This document shows positions 17,635 through 26,747 of a stretch of 64,000 bases of DNA, one piece after another. The stretch lies in contig CAIXZF010000059.1 in NCBI GenBank assembly GCA_903923925.1, forward strand, positions 1 through 64,000. Direction: 5' to 3'. A program made the position numbers and the translations under genes. Each line of letters opens with the position of its first letter. Position 1 is the first letter of the stretch. The stretch comes from an uncultured Bacteroidales bacterium (lineage in GTDB: Bacteria > Bacteroidota > Bacteroidia > Bacteroidales > CAIXZF01). The notes under the pieces are model-generated. The model saw only the letters and a program-made list of their open reading frames with translations, ran no database searches and had not been told where the DNA came from.

Positions 17635-18864
17635 TTATTTACGGTCGACAACCAGGGATAATATTTTAATAATCACATCTGTTGCCTTAACCATACTGTC
17701 GAGCGGAACATATTCATATTTGCCGTGGAAATTGTGTCCCCCGGCGAAAATGTTCGGACAGGGAAGCCCCATGTACGATAATCTCGAGCCATCTGTCCCC
17801 CCGCGAATCGGAACGATTACTGGTTTTACCCCAACGGCAATCATTGCTTCCTCGGCATAATCAACAATATATTTTACAGGTTCCACTTTTTCCCGCATAT
17901 TGTAGTATTGATCGCGCAATTCAAGTGTAATCCTGTTATCATATCGCTCGTTCATATATGCTACTGCCGACTTGATAAATTCTTTCTTTTTTTCAAATTT
18001 TGCCCTGTCGTGATCGCGGATAATGTATTGAAGACTTGCATTTTCAACAGTGCCTTCCATTTTTACGATATGATAAAAACCTTCGTATCCTTCTGTAAAT
18101 TCGGGCCTTTCATTCACCGGGAGAATTGCATTTACTTCCATTGCTACCAGCATGGCGTTTATCATTTTATTTTTGGCGTAGCCCGGATGGATATTTCTTC
18201 CCTGGATACTGATTTTTGCATGTGCCGCGTTGAAATTCTCATATTCAAGTTCTCCGATGGCGCCGCCATCCATGGTATAGGCATATTCTGCTCCAAACTT
18301 CTGAACATCAAAATGATCAACACCTCTGCCGATTTCCTCGTCGGGCGTAAACCCGATTTTAACCGGACCATGTTTGAATTCAGGATGCGTCATTATGTAT
18401 TCAGCTGCTGCCATAATTTCTGTTACTCCGGCTTTATCGTCAGCACCTAAAAGTGTGGTCCCATCAGTCGTAATGATGTCAAACCCAATATAATCAAGGA
18501 GCTCAGGGAATTCTTTTGGCGAAAGCACCAAGTCGTTTTCCTTACTGAGCTTAAGCACTTCTCCCTGGTAATTCCGGTGAATCTGTGGTTTAACGTTGTT
18601 GCCAGGGTTATCGGGACTTGTATCTACATGGGCAATAAATCCGATTGCAGGAACAACTCTTTCAATATTCGACGGGATTGTTGCCATCAGGTAACCTTTT
18701 TCATCAAGGCTAACATCCGCTATTCCCATTTTTGTGAGTTCCTGTTTCAATAACTTCAATAAATCAAATTGAACTTTTGTGCTGGGGCAGCTTGCTGACG
18801 ATTCATCACTCTTTGTATCAATCGCCACATATCGTAGAAATCGTTCTAATATTCTATCTTTCAT
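17635..18864 (-). CDS. pepT: Peptidase T (tripeptide aminopeptidase)
   Basis: A 409-residue M20B zinc peptidase that removes N-terminal residues from tripeptides in the cytoplasm. Metal-ligand segments are in place: HVDTSPD (His79, Asp81), GADDKAG (Asp142), the catalytic DEEIGRG (Glu176/177), TMDGG (Asp199), and a late HNFHGKYEY His. Length matches PepT, which is about 410. Its place between the OPT oligopeptide transporter (31 bases upstream) and xdhC (19 bases downstream) suggests that imported peptides are its substrates. Confidence 0.93.
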   Translation of the reverse strand: MKDRILERFLRYVAIDTKSDESSASCPSTKVQFDLLKLLKQELTKMGIADVSLDEKGYLMATIPSNIERVVPAIGFIAHVDTSPDNPGNNVKPQIHRNYQGEVLKLSKENDLVLSPKEFPELLDYIGFDIITTDGTTLLGADDKAGVTEIMAAAEYIMTHPEFKHGPVKIGFTPDEEIGRGVDHFDVQKFGAEYAYTMDGGAIGELEYENFNAAHAKISIQGRNIHPGYAKNKMINAMLVAMEVNAILPVNERPEFTEGYEGFYHIVKMEGTVENASLQYIIRDHDRAKFEKKKEFIKSAVAYMNERYDNRITLELRDQYYNMREKVEPVKYIVDYAEEAMIAVGVKPVIVPIRGGTDGSRLSYMGLPCPNIFAGGHNFHGKYEYVPLDSMVKATDVIIKILSLVVDRK

Positions 18865-18895
18865 CTGTTAATAATTTTGAACTGATTGACTAATT

Positions 18896-20878
18896 CTATT
18901 CCTCTACTTTAGCTCTGAGTGAATCCCAAACTATATACCCGCAAATTACCAGGAACATCACAAGACCCAATATTGCAGCTCCATTAGATTCAAACCATGT
19001 TTCATTTACAAAATCAAATTTTGCAAATTTCAGCAGGGCAGCGCAAACACCCATCAGCGCTCCGCCGGCAATAAAACCGGAAGCAATCAGAGTACCACGA
19101 TCGCGTCTTGCATTGTTTAGCTTTTCGTCTTTCGAACGAGTAGAAACATACCAGGCAATAATACCGCCTACAAGCAATGGAGTGTTAAGTTCAAGCGGAA
19201 TAAACATTCCAAGTGAAAATGCTAAAGCCGGCACACCAATCATAGTAAGTATCAGGGAAAGAAAACATCCGGCAGCATATAGCAGCCATGGTGCCGGCAT
19301 CCCCGACATCATCGGTCCGATTACAGCTGCCATTGCATTGGCCTGAGGTGCGACAAGAGCGTTAGGTCCTGTAAATCCGTAGGTTTTATTAAGAATGATG
19401 ATAACACCACCAACTGTTGCAGCTGATACAAAGGTGCCGAGGAATTTCCATGCCTGCTGTTTGTATGGGGAAGATCCAAGCCAGTACCCGATTTTCAGGT
19501 CGGTGATAAAACCACCTGCCATCGACAAAGCTGTGCAAACAACACCGCCGATAATAAGCGCGGCCACCATCCCGGTTGTGCCTGAAAGCCCCACAGATAC
19601 CAAAATTAATGAGGAAATAATCAAGGTCATCAGCGTCATTCCGGATACAGGGTTTGTTCCGACAATAGCAATTGCATTTGCTGCAACTGTAGTAAAGAGG
19701 AAGGCAATAATCATAACAATTGCGAGTCCGACGAGCGATTGCCCCAGGTTATGAACTACGCCAAACTGGAAGAATACAAAAATCATAATAGCTACCAGAA
19801 CAATTCCGATTACGATAATGCTCATCGGAAGATCGCGGCGTGTACGTAAAGTTTCTTTATTTGCAGCCTTTTTTCCTGTCATTTCGCTCACAGCCAGGGC
19901 AAAAGCAGTTCTGATGATTTTTGAAGAACGGATAATTCCAATGATTCCTGCCATTGCTATACCCCCAATGCCGATCTGTCGGACATAAGCACGGAAAATC
20001 TCCTCAGCCGACATGTCTTTAATAAGTTTGGTAATATTTGCGCCAACAGCGATTGTTTGTCCGTCGGCAAAATGATTCACGATTGGAATAAGCACAAACC
20101 AGCTTACAAAAGAACCAGCGCAGATAATGGCTGCATACCGCAGTCCTACGATATAACCAAGTCCTACAATTGCTGCGCCGACATTGAGTTTCATTACAAC
20201 TTTTGCCTTATCGGCAACCATCTGCCCCAGTGGGAATACCCTTGTAGTAAAAACTTCACTCCACCATCCAAATGTTGCGATTATAAAGTCATAGATCCCA
20301 CCGATAAGTCCGGCTACCAGCAGGAGTTTTGCCTGGTTACCACCTTTTTCACCCGAAACCAGAACTTCTGTTGTGGCTGTTGCCTCAGGGAAAGGAAAAT
20401 GCCCATGCATATCGGCTACAAAATATTTTCTGAAAGGAATCAGAAACAGAATTCCAAGAAAACCGCCCAGGAGGGAAGAAAGAAAAACCTGGAAAAATTC
20501 AGCCTGCAGATTTAATATGTATAAGGCCGGAAGTGTAAAAATTGCTCCTGCAACAATAACTCCTGAACTTGCCCCTATCGATTGAATAATTACATTTTCA
20601 CCAAGAGCATTTTTTCGTTTGAATACTGTGGATAATCCAACAGCAATAATGGCAATAGGAATAGCGGCTTCGAAAACCTGTCCGATTTTTAATCCAAGAT
20701 AGGCGGCGGCGGCAGAAAAAATTACTGCCATTACTAAGCCAAGGCTTACCGAACGGAAATTAACTTCCGGATAAACCTGTAAAGGCGACATTATTGGTTT
20801 GTACTCTTCACCATTTTTTAGCTCTGTGTAAGCATTCTCGGGTAAACCTTTAATACCTTGAGGGTTGTGTTCTGACAT
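18896..20878 (-). CDS. OPT family oligopeptide transporter
   Basis: About 660 residues with many hydrophobic segments (roughly 14-16 membrane helices). The N-terminal region after the start (SPLQVYPEVNFRSV) and the paired glycine-rich helices AAYLGLKIGQVFEA and NAIAIVGTNPVSGMT are typical of prokaryotic OPT transporters, which import oligopeptides or metal chelates with protons. The ATG at 20878 (MSEHNPQG) is chosen over 20956 because the upstream extension is a basic, non-conserved leader. It is the first gene of the OPT-pepT-xdhC-xdhA-xdhB run. A 49-base palindromic repeat cluster lies just upstream and may be part of, or may insulate, its leader. Confidence 0.88.
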   Translation of the reverse strand: MSEHNPQGIKGLPENAYTELKNGEEYKPIMSPLQVYPEVNFRSVSLGLVMAVIFSAAAAYLGLKIGQVFEAAIPIAIIAVGLSTVFKRKNALGENVIIQSIGASSGVIVAGAIFTLPALYILNLQAEFFQVFLSSLLGGFLGILFLIPFRKYFVADMHGHFPFPEATATTEVLVSGEKGGNQAKLLLVAGLIGGIYDFIIATFGWWSEVFTTRVFPLGQMVADKAKVVMKLNVGAAIVGLGYIVGLRYAAIICAGSFVSWFVLIPIVNHFADGQTIAVGANITKLIKDMSAEEIFRAYVRQIGIGGIAMAGIIGIIRSSKIIRTAFALAVSEMTGKKAANKETLRTRRDLPMSIIVIGIVLVAIMIFVFFQFGVVHNLGQSLVGLAIVMIIAFLFTTVAANAIAIVGTNPVSGMTLMTLIISSLILVSVGLSGTTGMVAALIIGGVVCTALSMAGGFITDLKIGYWLGSSPYKQQAWKFLGTFVSAATVGGVIIILNKTYGFTGPNALVAPQANAMAAVIGPMMSGMPAPWLLYAAGCFLSLILTMIGVPALAFSLGMFIPLELNTPLLVGGIIAWYVSTRSKDEKLNNARRDRGTLIASGFIAGGALMGVCAALLKFAKFDFVNETWFESNGAAILGLVMFLVICGYIVWDSLRAKVEE

Positions 20879-20960
20879 GGGATTTCTGAGTTTATTATTC
20901 AGCGAATATAAAAAAACCACAGCAATCCTGCGCAATCTGAATAGAAAATATTGCATTATC

Positions 20961-21083
20961 GTTCTAACCCTGTCGGGGTTAGAACCCCCGGCAGGGTTTA
21001 GAGTTCGCCGTTCTAACCCTGTCGGGGTTAAAAAACCCGACAGGGTTGAGATTTCGTCGTTCTAACCCCGGCAGGGTTTAGAA
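20961..21083. repeat. Tandem 49-bp palindromic repeats, family B, cluster 1
   Basis: Units begin GTTCTAACCC at 20961, 21010 and 21059, giving two full 49-base units and a partial third. Each full unit has a near-perfect inverted pair built on AACCCTGTCGGGGTT, and the first forms GTTCTAACCC-tgtcg-GGGTTAGAAC. The same palindrome recurs at 45702-45766. The spacing lacks unique spacers, so this is not a CRISPR array. Confidence 0.75.
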
Positions 21084-21094
21084 GAAGTGTGGTG

Positions 21095-21490
21095 CTATTT
21101 CTTGAGCAAATCCCGGATCTCGGTCAGCAATGCCTCTGAGGCTGTAGGAGCGGGAGGGGCCGCCGGTTTTGCCGCTTCTTTCATTCTCATGTTGTTAAAT
21201 CCTTTAACAATCAGGAAGACAATAAAAGCAACAATCAAAAACTCAACAGCCACCTGGATAAACATTCCGTAGTTTATGGTTACTGGTTTTTCTGCAGTTC
21301 CGCCGATAATGATCTTTAAATCTGTAAAATTAACCTTACCCAGAATAAGGCCGAGCGGAGGCATAAGGATGTCGTTAACAATAGAGTTCACAATTTTTCC
21401 GAAAGCCGCCCCGATTATCACACCCACTGCCAGATCCAGAACATTGCCGCGGCTAATGAAAGTCTTGAATTCTTGTATCATAGTTGCCAT
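21095..21490 (-). CDS. mscL: Large-conductance mechanosensitive channel MscL
   Basis: A 131-residue inner-membrane channel that opens under membrane tension to release solutes during osmotic downshock. It has the expected MscL layout: N-terminal helix with FKTFISRGNVLDLAVGVIIG, first membrane helix with the AAFGKIV pore segment, a periplasmic loop, a second helix (about 72-97), and a C-terminal cytoplasmic helix that is rich in Ala and Pro before LLTEIRDLLKK. Length is normal for the family. It is transcribed toward the palindromic repeat cluster. Confidence 0.95.
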   Translation of the reverse strand: MATMIQEFKTFISRGNVLDLAVGVIIGAAFGKIVNSIVNDILMPPLGLILGKVNFTDLKIIIGGTAEKPVTINYGMFIQVAVEFLIVAFIVFLIVKGFNNMRMKEAAKPAAPPAPTASEALLTEIRDLLKK

Positions 21491-21509
21491 TTTATCTTGT
21501 GTTAATTAA

Positions 21510-22391
21510 TTACTGTTTGAATTCCGAGAAATTATACATTAATCCCAATCCGAAAACCTGGCTGAACTGTACATCTGCATCCTGGTTCGTATCATTGATA
21601 ACGGAAATCGCAATATTTGTGCTGATATATTTGTTTACTTTAGCTGTCAATGAAACATCCAGACGTGATACAATACTCGTCATTTTATCATAAGGCGAAA
21701 GTGCCATTAACCTCACTTTAAGGTTGGTATTCTTCATAATATCCTTGTCGAAATTCGATATTAACTGAAAAACGGCTTCTGTCTTCAGCTTCTTACCGAC
21801 ATCAACTCCATAATTTTTTGGTTCATTCTGATATAGCGAAGTATCAAGAACGAAGGTCTGACGCATTGTTCCCAATCCGAAACGCGTCCAGAAATAATCA
21901 ACAGGTTTATACTCCATTCCCAATGAACTGGTCAGATAGGCTGGAGCCATAAATTTCGAGATCAGGGTACCATGTTCAATACCAGCCGCATCCCTGGCAT
22001 AGGAAAAACCTGCATCAAACTGGGAGGTGAAGTTCATGGAAGCAAATAAATTCCATTTTTTGCCAATCACATACCCTAACTTCGAATCAAAAAAGATACG
22101 GTCAACCGTCTTTTTTGCATTTTCTCCTTTGTTTTGTACAAATCCATAAGATAATTGAAGGTCATTGTCCCAGTTCATCTTTTTCCCATTGGTGTAATTG
22201 GCTTTGGCATTGCACAAACCACCAAGGGCAAGGGAGCTGGTACCTCCTCCTTTCCAATTGTCGCTGAATGAAGCCTGGTTAATGTTTATTCCGGTTTGAA
22301 GTGATCTTTTCCATTTCGACAGTGTGTCTTGTCCGAAAAGATTTAATGACATAGAGATAATAACACCCAGGATAAGGAATTTAACTTTCAT
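21510..22391 (-). CDS. DUF3078 family beta-barrel-like protein
   Basis: A 293-residue exported protein with a signal peptide (about 1-20). The body matches DUF3078 of Bacteroidota: WKRSLQTGININQASFS with SDNWKGGG early on, alternating aromatic strands, and a terminal strand ending LGLMYNF. The pattern suggests a small outer-membrane beta-barrel, but the function is not known. It lies 19 bases upstream of mscL on the same strand, and both could share a transcript. Confidence 0.8.
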   Translation of the reverse strand: MKVKFLILGVIISMSLNLFGQDTLSKWKRSLQTGININQASFSDNWKGGGTSSLALGGLCNAKANYTNGKKMNWDNDLQLSYGFVQNKGENAKKTVDRIFFDSKLGYVIGKKWNLFASMNFTSQFDAGFSYARDAAGIEHGTLISKFMAPAYLTSSLGMEYKPVDYFWTRFGLGTMRQTFVLDTSLYQNEPKNYGVDVGKKLKTEAVFQLISNFDKDIMKNTNLKVRLMALSPYDKMTSIVSRLDVSLTAKVNKYISTNIAISVINDTNQDADVQFSQVFGLGLMYNFSEFKQ

Positions 22392-22435
22392 ATTTTTTTT
22401 TTAATTGTACAATTAACGGGAAGACATGATGACTA

Positions 22436-23311
22436 TCAATAGTGCAATAACAAATCAGCAATTACGAACATCGCAAAAAGAATGCTTGCAATACCATTTA
22501 ATGTAAAAAAAGCCACATTTACCCTGCTTAAATCGTTTGGTTTTACAAGCAGGTGCTGGTAAACGATTAAGAGGCTGAAAATGAGAACACCAATCCAGAA
22601 AAAAGTTCCGAATGGACCCAGGTATCCTGCAATAACGATCAATAATATGGATAAAAAATGACAAATTGAGGAGACCCAAAGCGAAGTTCGCTTTCCAAGC
22701 CAGGCGGGAATAGACTTCAAATTATTACTTTTATCAAACTCCTCATCCTGAAGAGCATAAATCACATCAAAACCGCCAACCCATAAAAGCACTGAGGCAG
22801 AAAATAACACTGGGATAATATCAAATATTCCTGTAACTGCCAGATAGGCTCCAATCGGAGCTAAAGATAATCCAAGCCCCAGGAAAAAATGAGCGAGGGA
22901 AGTAAATCTCTTGGTAAAACTATACCCCAACACTATAGTCAGAGCCACAGGCGAAAGGTAAAAACAGAGAGGATTTATAAAAAAAGAGGTGGCAATAAAG
23001 AGAGTGCCCATTAACAAAGTGAAGAATCTGGCCGAATTTTCTTTAATTATTCCTGCAGGAATTTCCCGTTTCTTAGTGCGTGGATTAATACTGTCTATAT
23101 CCCTGTCAACGTAACGGTTAAAGCCCATTGCAGCGCTTCTTGCAAACACCATGGACAATAATACCAAACCGAATAAGCGGTAACTGAAAATATAACGGTC
23201 GTCGGATACTGCAAGCGTAAATCCAATCATCGCAAAAGGTAAAGCAAATACCGTATGCGCGAATTTTACCAGCGAAAGATAGTTGTTTATATGTGTAAGT
23301 GTCCTTGCCAA
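22436..23311 (-). CDS. UbiA-type prenyltransferase (MqnP-like)
   Basis: A 291-residue membrane prenyltransferase. Two Asp-rich motifs that bind prenyl diphosphate and magnesium are seen: NRYVDRDID near residue 70 and DVIYALQDEEFDKS near 180. Eight or so hydrophobic helices fill the rest. The class is that annotated as putative 4-hydroxybenzoate polyprenyltransferase, which in organisms using the futalosine pathway is MqnP for menaquinone synthesis. Menaquinone is the normal quinone of Bacteroidota, so MqnP is the likelier role, but the window holds no other quinone gene. It ends 44 bases before the DUF3078 gene. Confidence 0.85.
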   Translation of the reverse strand: MARTLTHINNYLSLVKFAHTVFALPFAMIGFTLAVSDDRYIFSYRLFGLVLLSMVFARSAAMGFNRYVDRDIDSINPRTKKREIPAGIIKENSARFFTLLMGTLFIATSFFINPLCFYLSPVALTIVLGYSFTKRFTSLAHFFLGLGLSLAPIGAYLAVTGIFDIIPVLFSASVLLWVGGFDVIYALQDEEFDKSNNLKSIPAWLGKRTSLWVSSICHFLSILLIVIAGYLGPFGTFFWIGVLIFSLLIVYQHLLVKPNDLSRVNVAFFTLNGIASILFAMFVIADLLLHY

Positions 23312-23343
23312 AACGCGGTCAAAATTAATAAATATTCTTAAGC

Positions 23344-24294
23344 TTACATGTACCTTGCATTCTTATACCGTGTCATTGATGGTTTTTGTTCAATTTTAAG
23401 CAGGTAATTCAGCATAATCTCGTGGCTTCCCATACTTCCGGCCTTTTTCATTCCGGAAGTCGTCCAGTCATAAGCATAACCTATCCTGAACCCATGATAA
23501 TCAATACCAAGCATAATCATAACTGCATCCTGATTTCTGTATCCTAATCCCCCCCAGAAAGTGTTTTTGTTGATTAGTAAACAACTGAGATCAAATTGTG
23601 TTGAAATAAGTTCAGATTCTACAAATACTGAGGGCTCAATTTCCCATCTTTCATCGGATGCCAGGGTATAGCGATAAACAGAAGTGAGGAAATAATGCCT
23701 CTTTAACTTTACTGTCGATTCACCTTCCAGAATAGCTTTCGCCTCACTCAACTGGGTAGTTGATAGTGAAATGTTGAATTTTGAAGGGATAATATACAAA
23801 AACCCTGCCCCGAAATCTGTAAGCATGGTCGATTGAATTCCCTTGTTCATGAACAGCGGATCTCCTTGTTCAAGAACTTCAAATTTCGAAAAATCACGCT
23901 TCAGATTCAGAAACATCAGCTGTGCTCCAAGTGCAAATGTCCCTTTTCCAATATAGAATTTATAACAATAATCAAGGTTAACCCTCAGCTTTGAATCGAA
24001 TCCAAGCAGATCCTGCATCACCGATAATCCCATACCTCCATGCAGAAATTTTACGGGACCGTCGGTATTCACCAGGAAGCTATGCGGGTTAACGGAGTTC
24101 CCTTTACTGTCCTTGAATCCCACCCATTGCTGGCGATAGATGCCCGTGAAATTTACAGCATCATTCATCCCGGCGGCCGCAGGATTGTAAAAAACCTGGT
24201 TGAACATAAATTGGGTGAATTGCGCCTCCTGCTGAGCACTTAGCGAAATCCATCCACAAACCAGAATATATATAAGCAGTACTTTTTTCATCAT
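23344..24294 (-). CDS. PorP/SprF-family T9SS outer-membrane protein
   Basis: About 316 residues with a signal peptide (MMKKVLLIYILVCGWISLSAQ region) followed at once by the family hallmark QFTQFMFNQVFYNPAAAG. The remainder is an alternating-strand beta-barrel. In Flavobacterium, SprF is needed to secrete the type B cargo SprB, and PorP in Porphyromonas is a T9SS component. Here the gene follows a type B cargo and a PorE-like gene, which supports a cargo-specific role. The ATG at 24294 is chosen because the longer form would lack a proper signal peptide and would overlap the preceding gene. Confidence 0.88.
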   Translation of the reverse strand: MMKKVLLIYILVCGWISLSAQQEAQFTQFMFNQVFYNPAAAGMNDAVNFTGIYRQQWVGFKDSKGNSVNPHSFLVNTDGPVKFLHGGMGLSVMQDLLGFDSKLRVNLDYCYKFYIGKGTFALGAQLMFLNLKRDFSKFEVLEQGDPLFMNKGIQSTMLTDFGAGFLYIIPSKFNISLSTTQLSEAKAILEGESTVKLKRHYFLTSVYRYTLASDERWEIEPSVFVESELISTQFDLSCLLINKNTFWGGLGYRNQDAVMIMLGIDYHGFRIGYAYDWTTSGMKKAGSMGSHEIMLNYLLKIEQKPSMTRYKNARYM

Positions 24295-24301
24295 GCAAAG
24301 T

Positions 24302-26746
24302 TTAGCGACAATTATTTCGTTTATCATCAATCGGGGCTACAAAGGCATCAGGCACAAACTTTTTGGCCTGCTTGCAATATTCAATCGCCTCATTTTTTGT
24401 GGGAAAGACACCAGTAATTATTCTGTTTATCTTATCCGGACCTTCGCATACTCTCAGATTTCTGAAATTGGCTGAAAGCTCCGCTGTTATTCTTCCTGTT
24501 CCTACCTGTACAGTAAACTGAAGTGTTGCAGGAGATACAGGTTTCGGAACGTCTTTCTGTACAAGGGGTTCCGCCTTTTTAACCTCTGGCTTTGGTGTGG
24601 CAACAATCAAAGGCTTGCTTTCCTGCCGGATTTCTGCACCTACTACAGTGCTCGTGTTTACAGGAGGTTTATGTTTTTCTGCTACCTGGGGGGGCGTTTT
24701 TTGTGTCACATCTTCCATTACTGCCAGTGCAGGTTTGTAATCATCACGAAGTACCTTAAATGCCGTTCTTCGGTTAAGTTGATGTGCATTTTCCCTGTCT
24801 TCTGCATTTAAGGTCTTAATAAAACTATCATCCAGAATTGTCCCTTTTCTGAAAGTTGATGTATTTACAAGGAAATCCTTCTCCAGCGCCCTTGGCTGTC
24901 TCTTTCCAAAACCTTTGGCCACAAGCCTTCCCGGGTCAACACCTTGTAACACAAGAAAGTTGACAACAGCCTCAGCTCTTTTCTGCGACAATGCATCATT
25001 AACCTCATCGTTGTCGCGGGAATCGGTATAGGCACTGATTTCTACTACAATATTTTTGTATTCCCTGAGTGTCCTTACCAAACCAACCAGAGAATCCTGG
25101 TATTGTGAGGCAATGTCCCACTTTCCGAAGTCAAAGAATATCTCAGGCAACACAATTGGCTGTTTAGCAATGGGGATAATTTTACATTCAACTTCAAACA
25201 CCTTGTTTCTTGCCAGCCCAACTGTACTAACACTGCTTTTATACGAATAATAATTCTTCACCTGGTTGCTCAGCTCATAGGTTCGTTCTGCTTTTACAAT
25301 GGTGCTGTCGAAAACAAATTTTCCGGATCTGTCACTTTTGGCTTCTGATGTTGAACCGTCAGACCCATTAAGTTTGATGGTTGCATCTTTCACAGGCTGA
25401 TTGGTCTTTATATCTTTTATCACTCCTTTAAGTGAAAAAACAAGCGGAGGGAAGTAGTATGAATAGATGTCGTCGCCTCCCATGCCGCCACTTCTGTTGG
25501 ATGTGAAATACCCACGCGCATGGTCAGCGCTTGTTATAAACTCAAAGTCATCAGCTGAAGAGTTAATGGGTGCTCCCATGTTTTCGGGCGTCGACCATTT
25601 ACCATTACTTTTTACCGACTTAAAAATGTCATATCCTCCAAGCCCCGGATGGGTGTTTGATGAGAAATATAATATGCTGTCCATAAAAAGAACCGGGAAT
25701 TCTTCCTTTCCTGGCGTATTAATTATTTCACCAAGGTTTTCAGCCTTCCCAAAGGGCTGCGTCTTTTTCTTCCTGCTGGCTGTCCATATATCCATATCAC
25801 CCATTCCACCCGCCATGTTGGCCACAAAATAAATATTCAACTCATCGGAGCTGATACTTGGATGAATTACATCATACTCTGATGAAGCCAGGGAAAGAAG
25901 CTCAGCCACCGACCAGCTGTTTCCTTTTGAATCTGAATACCAGATCTGGCATTTTGATTCCTTTTTCTTTTCATACCCGCAACGTGTAAAATACAAGGTG
26001 TTAAACCTGCTGTCGAATGCTCCGGGGCCCTCATTTGCCTGAGTGTTGATGATGTTCTGAGATTCCAGTAAAACAGGAACCTCCCAATCTCCTCCTTTAG
26101 GCTTCTTTTTAGCGATAAAAATATCCGTGAACGACTGCCCTGTCCAGTTGTCTGTAAGGTTTCCCGTTGTTCCTGTTCTGTTCGACGAAAAGATCAATGC
26201 ATTATACTTATTGTTTGCAAATGATGCTGCCCAGTCATCTTTTGAAGTATTAAGCTTCTTTTCGTTGATAACCTCATAGCGTGTGGGATTACTAAGCCAG
26301 GTTTCAGCCATTTCGCAGCTTTTAATTCCGTTTTCCCCCCGGATATCGTCGGGTTTGGCAGTTTTATATGCCTTATATTGCTGTAGTGCTTCAACATATT
26401 TCTGGTTAATCCTCAATGCATCTGCATAATAAAGTAAGGTCAATGCTTCGGTTTTCTGGTAGTTTGCTTTAACCAACTTCCCGAACTGCGCTTCTGCTTT
26501 CTTGTTATTGTTGATATTGCGGTAACATTCCCCAATTCTGAATAATATCCTTTGCTGCTCAACCTTATTCTGCTTTATCTTATCATAGGCTTTTTCATAT
26601 TTACTGATGGCAGAAGTGAACTGGTAATCAGAAAAAGCCTGGTCCGCTTCCGCAGAATAGTTCCGCTGAGCCTCAACGGATACTGATATCAACAGTAATA
26701 ATAAACCTAGTATATATAGCCTGCTCATTTCTCTTTTCCTTTTCAT
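24302..26746 (-). CDS. PorE-like TPR/PD40/OmpA protein with SPOR tail
   Basis: An 814-residue exported protein. Signal peptide about 1-26; TPR helices about 28-140; PD40 propeller about 170-415 (FSSNRTG, YFTSNRSGGMGGDD); carboxypeptidase-regulatory-like domain about 430-515; OmpA peptidoglycan-binding domain about 520-690 (EIFFDFGKWD, YTDSRDNDEVN, KRAEAVVNFL, NRRTAF); Pro/Lys-rich linker; SPOR-like domain about 745-812 (FTVQVGTG, GVFPTKNEA). The order up to OmpA is that of PorE, which tethers T9SS parts to peptidoglycan. The added SPOR domain is known for binding denuded glycan at division sites. It starts 1 base after the giant cargo gene and is followed 8 bases later by the SprF-like gene. 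Confidence 0.87.
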   Translation of the reverse strand: MKRKREMSRLYILGLLLLLISVSVEAQRNYSAEADQAFSDYQFTSAISKYEKAYDKIKQNKVEQQRILFRIGECYRNINNNKKAEAQFGKLVKANYQKTEALTLLYYADALRINQKYVEALQQYKAYKTAKPDDIRGENGIKSCEMAETWLSNPTRYEVINEKKLNTSKDDWAASFANNKYNALIFSSNRTGTTGNLTDNWTGQSFTDIFIAKKKPKGGDWEVPVLLESQNIINTQANEGPGAFDSRFNTLYFTRCGYEKKKESKCQIWYSDSKGNSWSVAELLSLASSEYDVIHPSISSDELNIYFVANMAGGMGDMDIWTASRKKKTQPFGKAENLGEIINTPGKEEFPVLFMDSILYFSSNTHPGLGGYDIFKSVKSNGKWSTPENMGAPINSSADDFEFITSADHARGYFTSNRSGGMGGDDIYSYYFPPLVFSLKGVIKDIKTNQPVKDATIKLNGSDGSTSEAKSDRSGKFVFDSTIVKAERTYELSNQVKNYYSYKSSVSTVGLARNKVFEVECKIIPIAKQPIVLPEIFFDFGKWDIASQYQDSLVGLVRTLREYKNIVVEISAYTDSRDNDEVNDALSQKRAEAVVNFLVLQGVDPGRLVAKGFGKRQPRALEKDFLVNTSTFRKGTILDDSFIKTLNAEDRENAHQLNRRTAFKVLRDDYKPALAVMEDVTQKTPPQVAEKHKPPVNTSTVVGAEIRQESKPLIVATPKPEVKKAEPLVQKDVPKPVSPATLQFTVQVGTGRITAELSANFRNLRVCEGPDKINRIITGVFPTKNEAIEYCKQAKKFVPDAFVAPIDDKRNNCR

Positions 26747-26747
26747 A

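Noticed and set aside
19113-20585. Several plus-strand frames opposite the OPT transporter
   Set aside because: They are shadows of a hydrophobic gene and have no domain of their own.
20961-21083. CRISPR-like repeats with dyad symmetry and 49-base period
   Set aside because: Units are directly tandem with no unique spacers, only two and a half units exist, and no cas gene is near.
22455-22679. 74-residue frame inside the prenyltransferase gene
   Set aside because: It overlaps the conserved UbiA frame and shows no signature.
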